Below, one piece after another: positions 18,369-27,265 of a stretch of DNA of 64,000 nt. Origin of the DNA: UBA5794 sp963714375 (GTDB lineage Bacteria > Actinomycetota > Acidimicrobiia > Spongiisociales > UBA5794); NCBI GenBank assembly GCA_963714375.1, contig CAVQOG010000001.1, positions 1-64,000 on the forward strand, given 5' to 3'. The notes beneath the pieces are model-generated. The model had not been told where the DNA came from and did no database searches. It worked only from the letters and a program-made list of their open reading frames with translations. Position numbers and translations under genes: made by a program. How positions within the stretch are numbered: position 1 is the first letter of the stretch; the number at the start of each line of letters is the position of its first letter.

Positions 18369-19352
18369 TCAGGCGGTTGGGCCGACCGTGACGCTCACGG
18401 GGAGTTGGTCGGCGCTGATGTCGGGGCCGGTTTCTAGCTCGATGGGCGTGATTGATGAAGTCATGAGAACAACGTCAAGTGGGAGACCGAGCCAGCCACC
18501 GATGACAGGGAAACTTGATGCGTTCGTCGTTGACAGATAACCCTTGCCTTCGGTCGCGTCCCGCAGGTCGGTGTTGGCCACCAGATCGCGCATCCCGTAT
18601 GTCCAACGCGTAGCACCGAGGTTTCCGACGACGACGACGGGGTGTGTTGCACTCGCCGTGATGGCCCTGATCGTGTCAAGTCGTGCCGAGAGACGCTCAG
18701 CTTTGGCGCTGGACGTAGCCGTTGGCCCCGACGCCGTGACAACTTCATAGACAAGCCCAGCGCTGTCTGCAGTGACACGTATCACGGTATCCGTGCCAAC
18801 ACCGGTTGGGGTGACGGCGACCTCCCAAGCAGTCCTGGCAAGCACGATGGTGCCAGCGGTGTTCGCGATTTCGGGTTCGAGAAGCACCATCCAACCCGTA
18901 TCCGCCGGCGCGACTTGTTCGACGATCGTGGAAGTGCCACTGCTGATGATGATCAGATCAGCATCTGATTCCTTGAGCCAGTCGGTTGCCTCCTTGCGAT
19001 CACTGAAACCACCACTTGCATCGAGGTGGACGATCGCCAGGCTGTCTTCTCCGGTCGACTCAGGTTGCGAACCGGTCCACATGGGCAGCATGACGAAGGC
19101 ATTGACAATGAGTGCCGCAACGAGGGCAATCAGCATCCAACCCTTCGCGGAAAGGGCATACACAACCGCCGAGATGAGGAGAATCCACAGCAGGTACCAC
19201 CGAAGATTTGCCAGGTAGTCAAAGAGCCACCAAGTCGATCCGAAGAAGGCGACGACGGTGGCGAGCGCGGCCAGACCTCCGAGGATCATCGATCCAAAGA
19301 TCAGTGCGAGACGAAAGCCCGCAACGGTTCCGGTGTCATTCCATGCGATCAC
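18369..19352 (-). CDS. Membrane-anchored endonuclease/exonuclease/phosphatase-fold protein
   Basis: A 327-aa protein. Three transmembrane segments lie in the first 95 residues (around LIFGSMILGGLAALATVVAF, WYLLWILLISAVVYAL and LIALVAALIVNAFVML). A roughly 230-residue domain follows, resembling the EEP fold: DADLIIISSG near residue 130, VVVVGNLGATRW near 245 and a GWLGLPLDVVLMT segment near the end. In related proteins these are PDVV, GDFN and LPIDHIL; here the catalytic Asn-Asp/His residues look degraded, so activity is doubtful. Its start overlaps the stop of the upstream beta-propeller gene by 4 nt, so the two are co-translated. Confidence 0.65.
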   Translation of the reverse strand: MIAWNDTGTVAGFRLALIFGSMILGGLAALATVVAFFGSTWWLFDYLANLRWYLLWILLISAVVYALSAKGWMLIALVAALIVNAFVMLPMWTGSQPESTGEDSLAIVHLDASGGFSDRKEATDWLKESDADLIIISSGTSTIVEQVAPADTGWMVLLEPEIANTAGTIVLARTAWEVAVTPTGVGTDTVIRVTADSAGLVYEVVTASGPTATSSAKAERLSARLDTIRAITASATHPVVVVGNLGATRWTYGMRDLVANTDLRDATEGKGYLSTTNASSFPVIGGWLGLPLDVVLMTSSITPIELETGPDISADQLPVSVTVGPTA

Positions 19353-20941
19353 GAACCGAAAGCGTACAGGAATCCGTCACGCGAACCTACGAATACCTGA
19401 CCATTCCAAATCGCAGGAGTTGCCTCAATGCATCCACCAACGGTGATGGTTGCCTCCCACATCTCGCTTGGCGCGAGTGGATCGTCGAGACTGTAGGCGC
19501 GTAGACCACGCTCCTCGTTGAGGCAGTTTGTGATGATCAGGAGCGTGTCGTCGACGATGAGCGGGGACGACCATGCGTTGGCACCGACGAAGTCGGTCCA
19601 AACGACGTCACCTGTGTCGGTGTTGACGGCGAGGAGATCACCGCTGTCTGCAACGACGAAAATCAGTCCGTCCTCACTCAACGCAGGTGTTGCCCATGCC
19701 CCGGTGTCCTGCCCTCTGGCGGCCGGGATATCCACCTTCCAGACGATGGGGCTCAGGTCGGTGAGGCTGGTTGCTGGAATCGAGGTGTCAAGTTTCACGA
19801 GCTGGCCAACTTCCCTGACACGTCGCGCAGCCGTGTTGTTCGTCTTCTCGTGGTCGGCGTGTGCCACGACATAGATGAATCCTTCTTTGTCGATGACAAT
19901 CGTTGAGTCGATGTCATCGCCCATCCAGAAGTCGAAGAACACATCGGCATTGCCGTTCTCGATATCGGAGAGATCGACACCGACGACGCGCCCTGCGCTT
20001 GTCGTGAAGTACGCCTTCTGATCGAACACAGCAGTGGAACTCTCGATCGACTGTTGGCGACCCAACAGGTCATAGAGCTCGTCGGTCCAAGCAGGCATTT
20101 GGTAGACAACCTCCGGAGCGACCGTCACCATGCCGTCGGCGTCGTATCCACGGTTGAGCTTGATTGCGAACCACCACGAGTTTTCGCCACCGACGTAAAG
20201 CATGTCGTCGATCACGACGGGATTCGAATCCCAGTCGTCGTTCCACATTCCTTCCACGGCCTTGGCGTGGAGAGACCAGACCTCGCGGACCTCGTCACCA
20301 TCGAGCGCAAGAATCCGGAACCGGGGATCCCTCGACCCCGTGTACAGAAGGGGGTAGCCGTCGGGGTCAAGGGTTGGCGTTCCCTTGATGATGTCGCCCA
20401 TGTCGTAGTCGGGTTTCAGGCGTTCTCCCGTCGCTGCATCGAGAAAGTGGATCTTCTTGTCGTATGCACCGAAGATGACCTCGGTGATGCCGTCTTCACG
20501 GTCGTACACCAGAGGCTGTCCGGTCCACCCCATGCCGGACCACCACTTCTCTTCGCTGCCGACAGGAGAGAGCCCGGACATTGGTTCGTTGGGGAACCGC
20601 CATTGTTGCGTCGGTGGGGCATCGCCTATCGGCCCTGACCCATAGAACGTTCGTGTCGGGTTCCCGCGGAACATGGTGAGCCCATTGACCGAGCCCCACG
20701 GCTCGAAGACCGTCTCAGGCGTGACCACGCCGGTTGGTCGTTCCGGGAGCGTCGTGGTTGTCGTCGCAGCGGGACTCGTTGGCGTGGTGGAGCCAGTACC
20801 AGAGTTCGGTGTTGTCGTGGAAATCGGAGGCAACGTCGTCACCGAACCTGCGGGGTTTGCGGCAACGACGTTTTCTCCCCCGGCGACACAGGCAGACACC
20901 AGAAGAGCAATCGAGGAGAGGAGAAGGACGACTTTGCGCAT
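19349..20941 (-). CDS. PQQ-like beta-propeller lipoprotein
   Basis: A 530-aa secreted lipoprotein with signal peptide and lipobox (LLVSAC, Cys18), then a Thr/Ser/Pro linker to about residue 75. The rest consists of repeated WD-like/PQQ-type beta-propeller blades (TPTLDPDGYPLLYTGSRD, NPVVIDDMLYVGGEN, TPALSEDGLIFVVADSG, TPAIWNGQVFVGSRDGFLYA). It probably acts on the outer face of the membrane as a binding or assembly platform; no enzymatic residues are evident. It is co-transcribed with the EEP-fold protein. A TACACT box lies 8 nt before the ATG. Confidence 0.75.
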   Translation of the reverse strand: MRKVVLLLSSIALLVSACVAGGENVVAANPAGSVTTLPPISTTTPNSGTGSTTPTSPAATTTTTLPERPTGVVTPETVFEPWGSVNGLTMFRGNPTRTFYGSGPIGDAPPTQQWRFPNEPMSGLSPVGSEEKWWSGMGWTGQPLVYDREDGITEVIFGAYDKKIHFLDAATGERLKPDYDMGDIIKGTPTLDPDGYPLLYTGSRDPRFRILALDGDEVREVWSLHAKAVEGMWNDDWDSNPVVIDDMLYVGGENSWWFAIKLNRGYDADGMVTVAPEVVYQMPAWTDELYDLLGRQQSIESSTAVFDQKAYFTTSAGRVVGVDLSDIENGNADVFFDFWMGDDIDSTIVIDKEGFIYVVAHADHEKTNNTAARRVREVGQLVKLDTSIPATSLTDLSPIVWKVDIPAARGQDTGAWATPALSEDGLIFVVADSGDLLAVNTDTGDVVWTDFVGANAWSSPLIVDDTLLIITNCLNEERGLRAYSLDDPLAPSEMWEATITVGGCIEATPAIWNGQVFVGSRDGFLYAFGS

Positions 20942-20949
20942 CGCGGACG

Positions 20950-20955
20950 AGTGTA
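20950..20955 (-). promoter_or_regulatory. Candidate -10 box of the beta-propeller gene (leaderless)
   Basis: TACACT on the minus strand ends 8 nt before the ATG at 20941; no Shine-Dalgarno is visible. Confidence 0.4.
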
Positions 20956-20985
20956 GAGATGGACCTCCCGTAGTCCGATGACCTT

Positions 20986-21089
20986 GGACGGACGTCGGAT
21001 GACCGATGACCGACGGCAGATCTCAGGCGTTCCCCGTTAAGCGTTGGGTTCTGGCCGAGAGCTGACAGCTGAGAGCCGAAAGCTGCGAG
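20986..21089. repeat. Two heptamer arrays between divergent genes
   Basis: First block (about 20986-21018): degenerate 7-bp units related to CGGATGA/CCGATGA. Second block (21055-21089): CCGAGAG CTGACAG CTGAGAG CCGAAAG CTGCGAG, a perfect 7-bp register with drifting sequence. The second block ends 11 nt before the -10-like box of yihY. Confidence 0.7.
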
Positions 21090-21100
21090 CGCAGCGAGCG

Positions 21101-21106
21101 TAGTCT
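21101..21106 (+). promoter_or_regulatory. Candidate -10 box of the YihY gene (leaderless)
   Basis: TAGTCT ends 6 nt before the ATG at 21113. Confidence 0.4.
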
Positions 21107-21112
21107 GTGCGC

Positions 21113-21955
21113 ATGGAACGAGTTATCCAATTCGGTCGGTTGCTGTTCAGCGACGGGCTTGTGCTGTGGCGCCGCGGAGATCCGCTGCTCATGGGCGCCG
21201 CGATTGCGTACAACTCGCTCTTTGCCCTGGTCCCGCTCGCAATCGCGTTCGCTTCGGTGATCACGTTGTTCGAGGGTTCGAGCGTTTTCCTCGAAAACCT
21301 CTTCGAGTGGCTTCGGGTCTCGCTGCCGCCTGACCTCGCCACCTTCTTGTCAGACCTCCTTCGCGAGTCGATCGATGCGGTATCGGGGGACCGGGTTGTC
21401 ATCGTCGTCGTGTCGATTCTCGTGGCCTTGTGGTCCGGGTCGAGAGCCGTATACGCAATCCAGAAGTCACTGCGGTTGGTCCAGGGAACCATTGACGAGC
21501 GTGGGTACATCCGTGCCCGTTTGACAGGCATCGTCGTGACCGTTGCCGGAGGTGTCGCGATCATGGTTGCGTACGCTGCGATGCTCATCGGGGAGAATGC
21601 ATGGCAGGAGATCGCCGATCGGTTGAACCTGCCTGGTGTCGGTTTTGCCAGGGCACTGGTGGTACTCATCGCTCTTTTCTGGGTCTTTGCCCTACTTTTC
21701 GTCATTTATCGCTTTGGACCACCACAACCCCTCGAGTATGCCGCGCTCAACTCCGCGATCGTGACAGTTGTGCTGTTCTTGGGGACGGCTGCTGCAAAGG
21801 CACTGCTTCCGCATGTGCCAAATCAGGCGATTGCTGTGTTCGGATCGGTCGGAGTGATCCTCCTGTGGCTCTATTTCGTGGGCGTGGTTGTCGTCTCGCT
21901 ACCTCTTGGAACGCTGACCCTGCTCTCTGTTCTTGAGAAGTTCGACCGGCAGTAG
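21113..21955 (+). CDS. YihY/BrkB-family inner-membrane protein
   Basis: A 280-aa polytopic membrane protein with about six hydrophobic segments. It shows the family pattern near the N-terminus (GAAIAYNSLFALVPLAIAFASV), the central SRAVYAIQKSLRLVQG and the C-terminal FGSVGVILLWLYFVGVVVV. The family was once called ribonuclease BN; that activity belongs to another gene and the real role is unknown. The ATG at 21113 is favoured over GTG 21107 because of the -10-like box 6 nt upstream. The ABC exporter pair begins 9 nt downstream and may be read through. Confidence 0.85.
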   Translation: MERVIQFGRLLFSDGLVLWRRGDPLLMGAAIAYNSLFALVPLAIAFASVITLFEGSSVFLENLFEWLRVSLPPDLATFLSDLLRESIDAVSGDRVVIVVVSILVALWSGSRAVYAIQKSLRLVQGTIDERGYIRARLTGIVVTVAGGVAIMVAYAAMLIGENAWQEIADRLNLPGVGFARALVVLIALFWVFALLFVIYRFGPPQPLEYAALNSAIVTVVLFLGTAAAKALLPHVPNQAIAVFGSVGVILLWLYFVGVVVVSLPLGTLTLLSVLEKFDRQ

Positions 21956-21958
21956 CCT
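21953..21958 (+). promoter_or_regulatory. Candidate -10 box of the first ABC gene
   Basis: TAGCCT overlaps the yihY stop codon and ends 6 nt before the GTG at 21965. It may allow transcription independent of yihY. Confidence 0.35.
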
Positions 21959-21964
21959 CGCAGG

Positions 21965-23743
21965 GTGGCTGGCAGCAACTCAAAAGTACGAGATCTCACC
22001 AACGGAATGCGGCTTCTCACGCAGGTGTTGGTCCGGTACCGCCGCATCGCGACCATTTCGATCCTGGGTGCCGTCGTGTGGATGGCCGCTGTGGTCGCGA
22101 TCCCGTACTTCGTCGGGGCGATCGTCGATGTGGCTGTCGGTGAGGGGGACGCATCGAAGGTATGGCCCTTCCTCATCGCATTGCTGATTGCTGGTGCCAT
22201 TCAGGCTGTCGGGATCTCGATCCGTCGATTCTTCGGTTTTCGATTCTCGTATCGTGCCGAGGCTGATCTGCGGAACAAGATCTTCACCCATATTCAGCGG
22301 CTGGCATTCAGCTTTCACGACGTCACATCCACGGGTGAACTCATGGCACGCGCGAGTTCCGATCTTTCCCAGCTCCGCATCATCCTTGCGATGCTTCCGA
22401 TAACGATCGCCAACCTCATGATGTTCACGGTCGTGACGATCGTGCTCGTGGTCATCGACCCCGTGCTTGGGGGAGTCGCGGCACTGATGATTCCGGCGCT
22501 TCTGTTCACGTCCGCCCACTATGCCTCACGGGTTGTCGGCTACTCATTCGGTATCCAAAGGGCACTCTCAGAGTTGTCACACGTTGTGGAAGAGTCCGTC
22601 ACCGGTATTGAGGTCGTCAAGAGCTATGGCCAGGAGGACCAGCAGCACAAAAAGCTTGATGTCACTGCCTACTCGATTTATCGATCAGCGATGGGCCTTG
22701 CCCGTGAGCGGGCCATCCATCGTCCCCTGTTTGAGATCATCCCTGCCCTTGGCACGGTCGCGGTCCTTGCTGTGGGTGGTGTAAGGGTGGTGGACGGTGT
22801 GATCACGCTTGGGGAGTTTGTCGCCTTCACTCAATACCTCGCCGTGATGGTGCTTCCACTGATGATCACTGGCTGGTTCTTCGCCAACCTTCCGCGTTCG
22901 GCTGCAGCAGCCACCCGGATCGACGCACTGTTGGTGACCGATCCTGAGATTGAGGAATCCCCCGATGCGATCAAGCTGAATGAAGGTGCGGGAGAGATCG
23001 TCTTTCGTGACGTGTCATTCTCCTACCCAGACGGCACCGAAGTTCTCAGCGGAGTCAACCTGGTGATTCCCGGTGGAACCTCCGTCGGCTTGGTTGGTGC
23101 CACGGGTTCAGGAAAGACGACGATGGGACACCTGATTCCGCGGTTCTATGACGTGTCTTCGGGAAGTGTCTCGATCGACGGCGTCGACGTGCGCATGGTC
23201 GGCCTTGACGAATTGCGAAACGAGGTTGCCGTCGTGTTCCAAGAGTCGTTCCTGTTCTCGGCATCTGTTGCAGACAACATCAGAGTTGGTGATCCGATGG
23301 CAACCGACCAACAGATTCGAGCAGCGGCAAGGCTTTCGAAGGCCCACGATTTCATCTGCGAGATGCCCGATGGATACGAGACCGTCGTTGGTGAGCGCGG
23401 TGCGACGCTTTCAGGCGGTCAGCGACAGCGGGTCAGTCTCGCTCGCGGGGTTGTGAGGGATCCGCGGGTGCTGATTCTCGACGATGCGACGTCGTCGGTC
23501 GATGCCATCGTGGAATCGGAGATTCAGGCTGCTCTCCGTCAGGTGATGGCGGGCCGGACCACCGTGATCATTGCCCACCGAACCTCGACGCTCGCCCTTG
23601 TCGACAATGTTGCGTTCATTGAAGATGGCGCGATCGTTGCATTCGGCCCTCACGACGATCTCCTGCGCGATGTTCCGCGCTACGGCGAAGTCCTCGCTGC
23701 GACGGGCGGAGCCGCTACGGATCCGGATCCGGTGGCAGCATGA
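21965..23743 (+). CDS. ABC exporter half-transporter, degenerate-site subunit
   Basis: A 592-aa fusion of six transmembrane helices (to about residue 320) and an ATPase domain. The ATPase has Walker A GATGSGKTT, Q-loop VVFQES, signature LSGGQRQRVSLARG and Walker B LILDDATSSVD, so the catalytic Glu after Walker B is Asp. In known heterodimeric exporters (TM287/288, BmrCD, LmrCD) that change marks the subunit with the degenerate ATP site. The start is GTG. It overlaps the next gene by 4 nt (ATGA at 23740). Substrate is unknown: a drug, lipid or peptide exporter are all possible. Confidence 0.9.
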   Translation: MAGSNSKVRDLTNGMRLLTQVLVRYRRIATISILGAVVWMAAVVAIPYFVGAIVDVAVGEGDASKVWPFLIALLIAGAIQAVGISIRRFFGFRFSYRAEADLRNKIFTHIQRLAFSFHDVTSTGELMARASSDLSQLRIILAMLPITIANLMMFTVVTIVLVVIDPVLGGVAALMIPALLFTSAHYASRVVGYSFGIQRALSELSHVVEESVTGIEVVKSYGQEDQQHKKLDVTAYSIYRSAMGLARERAIHRPLFEIIPALGTVAVLAVGGVRVVDGVITLGEFVAFTQYLAVMVLPLMITGWFFANLPRSAAAATRIDALLVTDPEIEESPDAIKLNEGAGEIVFRDVSFSYPDGTEVLSGVNLVIPGGTSVGLVGATGSGKTTMGHLIPRFYDVSSGSVSIDGVDVRMVGLDELRNEVAVVFQESFLFSASVADNIRVGDPMATDQQIRAAARLSKAHDFICEMPDGYETVVGERGATLSGGQRQRVSLARGVVRDPRVLILDDATSSVDAIVESEIQAALRQVMAGRTTVIIAHRTSTLALVDNVAFIEDGAIVAFGPHDDLLRDVPRYGEVLAATGGAATDPDPVAA

Positions 23744-25515
23744 AGTACATGTCCGCTGCCGGGAATCGGAGGATCGAGAAGCCAGGCGCGTTGATCGTTC
23801 GAGCGGCACGAATCGCCCCCAGACTCAAGTGGCCGTTCGCTGGGACTCTTGGAATCGCCATTGTCGCCACGGTCGTCCGTCTCCTCGGCCCGTTGTTCGT
23901 GCGAGGGGGAATCGACCAAGGAATTGCCAAAGGAGACAAGGAGGCAATACTCGTCGCTTCGGCGCTGTGGGCCGGTGCACTTGTCATCCAGTATTTCCTC
24001 GAGGCTGCTTCACAATGGTCGATCGCCTACGTCGGCGAGCAGTACCTCGTGAGTCTTCGTAGTGCCGTGTTCCAGCGACTTCTCCACCTCGACATGGGCT
24101 TCTACTCGCGTTCAAAGAGCGGTGTGCTGGTGTCGCGAATGACTTCCGACATCGAGTCGCTCCAGGAATTTGTATCAGAGGGTGCCGTTATGGCGCTTTC
24201 AAATCTCCTGACGGTCCTCGGAGTAGCGGTTGCGCTCGCACTGGTCGATTGGCAGATGGCGGTAGCCGTGTTTGCTGTTGTGGCAGTGCTTTTGATGGTG
24301 TCCGTTGTGTTCCAACGGCAGGCACGTCGAGCGTACGACCTTGTTCGAGAGCGTATTGGGTCGGTTCTTGCGACCCTCCAGGAGGGAATCACGGGGGTTC
24401 GGGTAGTCCAGGCGTTTACCCAAGAAGGGCCGCAGGCCTCGACCTTCGGGCGTGTGAACGAACGCCACTATGAAGCGAACATGCAGGTAGCGAGGGCGAT
24501 CGCCTGGTACTTCCCGTTGGTGTCGTTTCTCAGGGTGGTTGCAATGGTCGCTGCACTCGGCATTGGATCAATGCGTGTCATCGATGGTTCGTTGTCCGTG
24601 GGAACGCTTGTGGCGTTCCTGTTGTACCTCGACTGGTTCTTCCAACCGATCATCAACCTGTCACAGGTGTACAACCTCCTGCAGTCGGCGCTTGCTGCAC
24701 TCGCCAAGCTCTTCACACTTGTCGATGAGCCGGTCGCCATCGACGACAGGGAGGGTGCATATGACCTGCCGACTCCCGTCGAGGGTCGGATCGACCTTGA
24801 TCATGTTGGGTTCTCGTACATCGATGGTGTAGCGACACTCGAAGATGTCACGATCAGCATTGGATCGGGGGAACGGATAGCAATCGTCGGTGAAACCGGT
24901 TCGGGTAAATCAACGATTGCCAAGCTCATTGTTCGGTTCTATGACCCAAGCAGCGGTGCTGTTCGCATCGACGGGCACAACCTTGTCGACGTCACGACAC
25001 GTTCACGGGTCGAATCAATGGCACTCATCCCTCAAGACAGCTTTCTGTTTTCGGGATCGCTACGTGACAATCTCGTCTACGCGGACCCAGACGCCTCCGA
25101 CGACGAGGTCTGGGGCGTGCTCGAGACGATGGGTATCGATGGGTGGATTCGATCGCTCTCGGAAGGTCTTGACACGGAAGTGCGTGAACGCGGGTCCCGG
25201 TTCTCTGCGGGGGAGCGTCAGCTTGTTGCTCTCGCTCGAGCGTTCCTTGCCGATCCTGCAGTGATTGTTCTCGATGAGGCGACATCCAACCTTGATCCCG
25301 AGACCGAGGGCGAAGTGGAATCGGCGCTTCGTGCCTTGTTGGCCGATCGAACATCTGTGGTGATTGCACACAGGTTGCGCTCAGCCGAACGAGCCGATCG
25401 AGTCGTGATGATTGCCGACGGCAAGGTCATTGCCGAGGGAACCCACGATGAGCTCTCGGAGTCCTCACCCGAGTACAAAGAACTCGTCGACGTGTGGAAG
25501 GTCGGGCTTGCCTGA
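23740..25515 (+). CDS. ABC exporter half-transporter, catalytic subunit partner
   Basis: A 591-aa half-transporter paired with the preceding gene: transmembrane domain to about residue 335, then Walker A GETGSGKST, Q-loop LIPQDSFLFSG, a non-canonical signature RFSAGERQLVALARAF and a canonical Walker B IVLDEATSNLD. The canonical Glu here, the Asp in the partner, and the altered signature (FSAGE for LSGGQ) together fit a heterodimer with one canonical and one degenerate ATP site. Translation is coupled to the partner through ATGA. A hairpin begins at its stop codon and a terminator follows. Confidence 0.9.
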   Translation: MKYMSAAGNRRIEKPGALIVRAARIAPRLKWPFAGTLGIAIVATVVRLLGPLFVRGGIDQGIAKGDKEAILVASALWAGALVIQYFLEAASQWSIAYVGEQYLVSLRSAVFQRLLHLDMGFYSRSKSGVLVSRMTSDIESLQEFVSEGAVMALSNLLTVLGVAVALALVDWQMAVAVFAVVAVLLMVSVVFQRQARRAYDLVRERIGSVLATLQEGITGVRVVQAFTQEGPQASTFGRVNERHYEANMQVARAIAWYFPLVSFLRVVAMVAALGIGSMRVIDGSLSVGTLVAFLLYLDWFFQPIINLSQVYNLLQSALAALAKLFTLVDEPVAIDDREGAYDLPTPVEGRIDLDHVGFSYIDGVATLEDVTISIGSGERIAIVGETGSGKSTIAKLIVRFYDPSSGAVRIDGHNLVDVTTRSRVESMALIPQDSFLFSGSLRDNLVYADPDASDDEVWGVLETMGIDGWIRSLSEGLDTEVRERGSRFSAGERQLVALARAFLADPAVIVLDEATSNLDPETEGEVESALRALLADRTSVVIAHRLRSAERADRVVMIADGKVIAEGTHDELSESSPEYKELVDVWKVGLA

Positions 25516-25575
25516 GGGCTCGGGCTTTACCCGAGCCCGCCTGATGCGTTCTGTGGGCCACAGCCCACCCTTTTT
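25516..25575 (+). terminator. Two hairpins, the second a probable intrinsic terminator of the ABC operon
   Basis: GGGCTCGGG-CTTTA-CCCGAGCCC (25516-25538) follows the stop at once but has no T-run. GTGGGC-CACA-GCCCAC (25553-25568) is followed by CCTTTTT (25569-25575), the usual form of an intrinsic terminator. Confidence 0.7.
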
Positions 25576-25626
25576 GGGGGGTTCATACCCTGGGTACGCG
25601 ATTGGTCGCCCGTCGTCGATCTGTTC

Positions 25627-25632
25627 TAGCCT
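25627..25632 (+). promoter_or_regulatory. Candidate -10 box of the FMN-binding protein gene (leaderless)
   Basis: TAGCCT ends 6 nt before the ATG at 25639; no Shine-Dalgarno. Confidence 0.45.
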
Positions 25633-25638
25633 GCTTGT

Positions 25639-26283
25639 ATGTCTTCTAACGGCAACCAACGTACGCGTGTCAAGCGGCTCCCGGAACGAGGCGTCTACGA
25701 CACCGACGCGATCTATTCGGTCCTTGATGAAGCCCTGATTTGTCACGTCGGGTTCGTCGCCGATCACGGACCGGTCGTCATCCCGACAATTCATGCCAGA
25801 GTTGGTGACACGCTCTATCTCCACGGATCTCCCGCGTCCGCAATGCTGCGGTCCACACCGGGGGAACAGGTGTGTATCACCGTGACGATCCTTGACGGTC
25901 TGGTGGTCGCTCGCTCGGCCTTCCACCATTCGATGAATTACCGGTCGGTTGTCGTATTTGGTGAGCCAAGGATTGTGGACGATCCAGCTGAGCGCATGGT
26001 TGCACTCGAAGCCATCACGAACCACGTCATTCCCGGCCGATGGGATGAGGCGCGTCAACCAAACGACAAGGAAGACCGTGGCACAAGACTGCTTGCCGTG
26101 AATCTGGTTGAAGCGTCCATGAAGACGCGATCAGGCCCGCCAGGGGACGAGGCTGAGGACATGGACCTCGATATCTGGGCCGGCGTCATCCCAATGGCGC
26201 TCACAGCCGGCGACCCAATCACGGCCCCGGATCTCAAACCCGGCGTTCCCGTCCCCCCGTCAGTCCAGAACTACGGCGTCTGA
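25639..26283 (+). CDS. Pyridoxamine 5'-phosphate oxidase-family FMN/F420-binding protein
   Basis: A 214-aa split-barrel flavin-binding protein. Near the N-terminus it shows ICHVGFVADHGPVVIPTIHARVGDTLYLHGS, then FHHSMNYRSVVVFGEP, a pattern common to the Nim-like/PNPOx-fold proteins of actinobacteria. The exact reaction is not predictable; nitroimidazole-type reduction or an F420/FMN reductase role are options. It stands alone between the terminator of the ABC operon and a repeat-filled interval. Its stop codon TGA is itself the first three bases of a 7-bp repeat unit. Confidence 0.75.
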   Translation: MSSNGNQRTRVKRLPERGVYDTDAIYSVLDEALICHVGFVADHGPVVIPTIHARVGDTLYLHGSPASAMLRSTPGEQVCITVTILDGLVVARSAFHHSMNYRSVVVFGEPRIVDDPAERMVALEAITNHVIPGRWDEARQPNDKEDRGTRLLAVNLVEASMKTRSGPPGDEAEDMDLDIWAGVIPMALTAGDPITAPDLKPGVPVPPSVQNYGV

Positions 26284-26384
26284 CTTCTGACTTCGGGAAC
26301 CCGACTACGTCCGGTTCCTTGGAGTCCAGCAAGCTGGACTCTTGACTTCTGAGGTCGGTCATCGGTCATCGGATATCGGATCTA
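26281..26384. repeat. Heptamers flanking hairpin element B, bridging two stop codons
   Basis: TGACTTC twice (26281-26294) starts in the stop of the upstream gene. Element B follows (26295-26342): an ACCCGAC/GTCCGGTT imperfect hairpin, then GAGTCCAGC-AA-GCTGGACTC. Six more 7-mers (26343-26384: TGACTTC TGAGGTC GGTCATC GGTCATC GGATATC GGATCTA) end in the stop codon of the minus-strand LLM gene. The whole interval is repeat. Confidence 0.85.
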
Positions 26385-27167
26385 GGCGTTCACCCCATCC
26401 CTCCAGGCAAGCCAGTCCTTGACTACGGACAGGTCGTAGTCAGGGCCGGAGACGCCGATCGTGAACTCCGTGACACCAGCGGCGCGGAGAGCATCTGCAT
26501 CATCGATCTTGTGGGGGCTGATGCCAACTGAACGCATGATCTCTGACGGATCTCGACCCACCGCAGCACAATGGTCGTCGAGGATTCCACTCTTGCGGGT
26601 GAATACCGACAGGTCTCCGAAGCTATGCCAAATGTCGGCGTGCTCGGCCACGATGCGCAGCGTGACCTTTTCGCCACCACCGCCAATGAGTATCGGCATA
26701 TCCCCCGTTGGCTGCGGATCGAGTTTTGAGAGCCGATCCTTGATAACGGGCATGGCGTCGGCGAGGGCATCGAGGCGTCCGCGGGCAGTACCGAATTCGT
26801 AGCCGTATTCGTCGTAGTCCTTCTCGAACCAGCCTGAGCCAATACCAAGGATCAGGCGACCGCCTGACATGGCGTCGACCGTGCGGGCCATGTCAGCGAG
26901 CAGTTGGGGGTTCCGGTATGAGTTACAGGTGACAAGGGCGCCGATCTTGACAGTTTTCGTCGCCTCGGCCCAGGCTCCGAGCATGGTCCAGCATTCGAAG
27001 TGCTTTCCCACGTTTGCATCAGGGTCTCCGCCGTACAACGGGAAGAAGTGGTCCCAGTTGTAGATGACGTCGACACCCATCTCCTCGGCCTTGGCCACCG
27101 CCCTCCTGATGTCGGCGTAGTCGGCGTGCTGTGGCTGCATCTGGATCGCAATTCGTGTCGGTTCCAA
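26382..27167 (-). CDS. LLM-class (F420-dependent) oxidoreductase
   Basis: A 261-aa bacterial-luciferase-like TIM-barrel enzyme. Conserved pieces are VIYNWDHFFPLYG (residues 34-46), ALVTCNSYRNPQLLADMARTVD, the phosphate-binding GRLILGIGSGWFEKDYDEYG and MPILIGGGGEKVTLRI. In actinobacteria this class mostly uses coenzyme F420; FMN use cannot be excluded. The substrate is unknown. The start is TTG at 27167 with AGGAAG 9 nt upstream. It is divergent from gltB. Confidence 0.85.
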   Translation of the reverse strand: MEPTRIAIQMQPQHADYADIRRAVAKAEEMGVDVIYNWDHFFPLYGGDPDANVGKHFECWTMLGAWAEATKTVKIGALVTCNSYRNPQLLADMARTVDAMSGGRLILGIGSGWFEKDYDEYGYEFGTARGRLDALADAMPVIKDRLSKLDPQPTGDMPILIGGGGEKVTLRIVAEHADIWHSFGDLSVFTRKSGILDDHCAAVGRDPSEIMRSVGISPHKIDDADALRAAGVTEFTIGVSGPDYDLSVVKDWLAWRDGVNA

Positions 27168-27247
27168 GTCGATCTTCCTGTCGTGTGGATACTGAAACTA
27201 GTGGCAACGGGGCGATGCGGGGACCATGGAATACGGTATTCGCGATT

Positions 27248-27265
27248 TTGTGAAGGTGATCACAA
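27248..27265 (+). promoter_or_regulatory. CRP/FNR-type palindrome upstream of gltB
   Basis: TTGTGA-AGGTGA-TCACAA is a perfect inverted repeat with the TGTGA-N6-TCACA consensus of Crp-family regulators. It lies 95 nt before the gltB ATG and about 80 nt before the divergent LLM gene's start, so it could control either or both. Confidence 0.5.
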
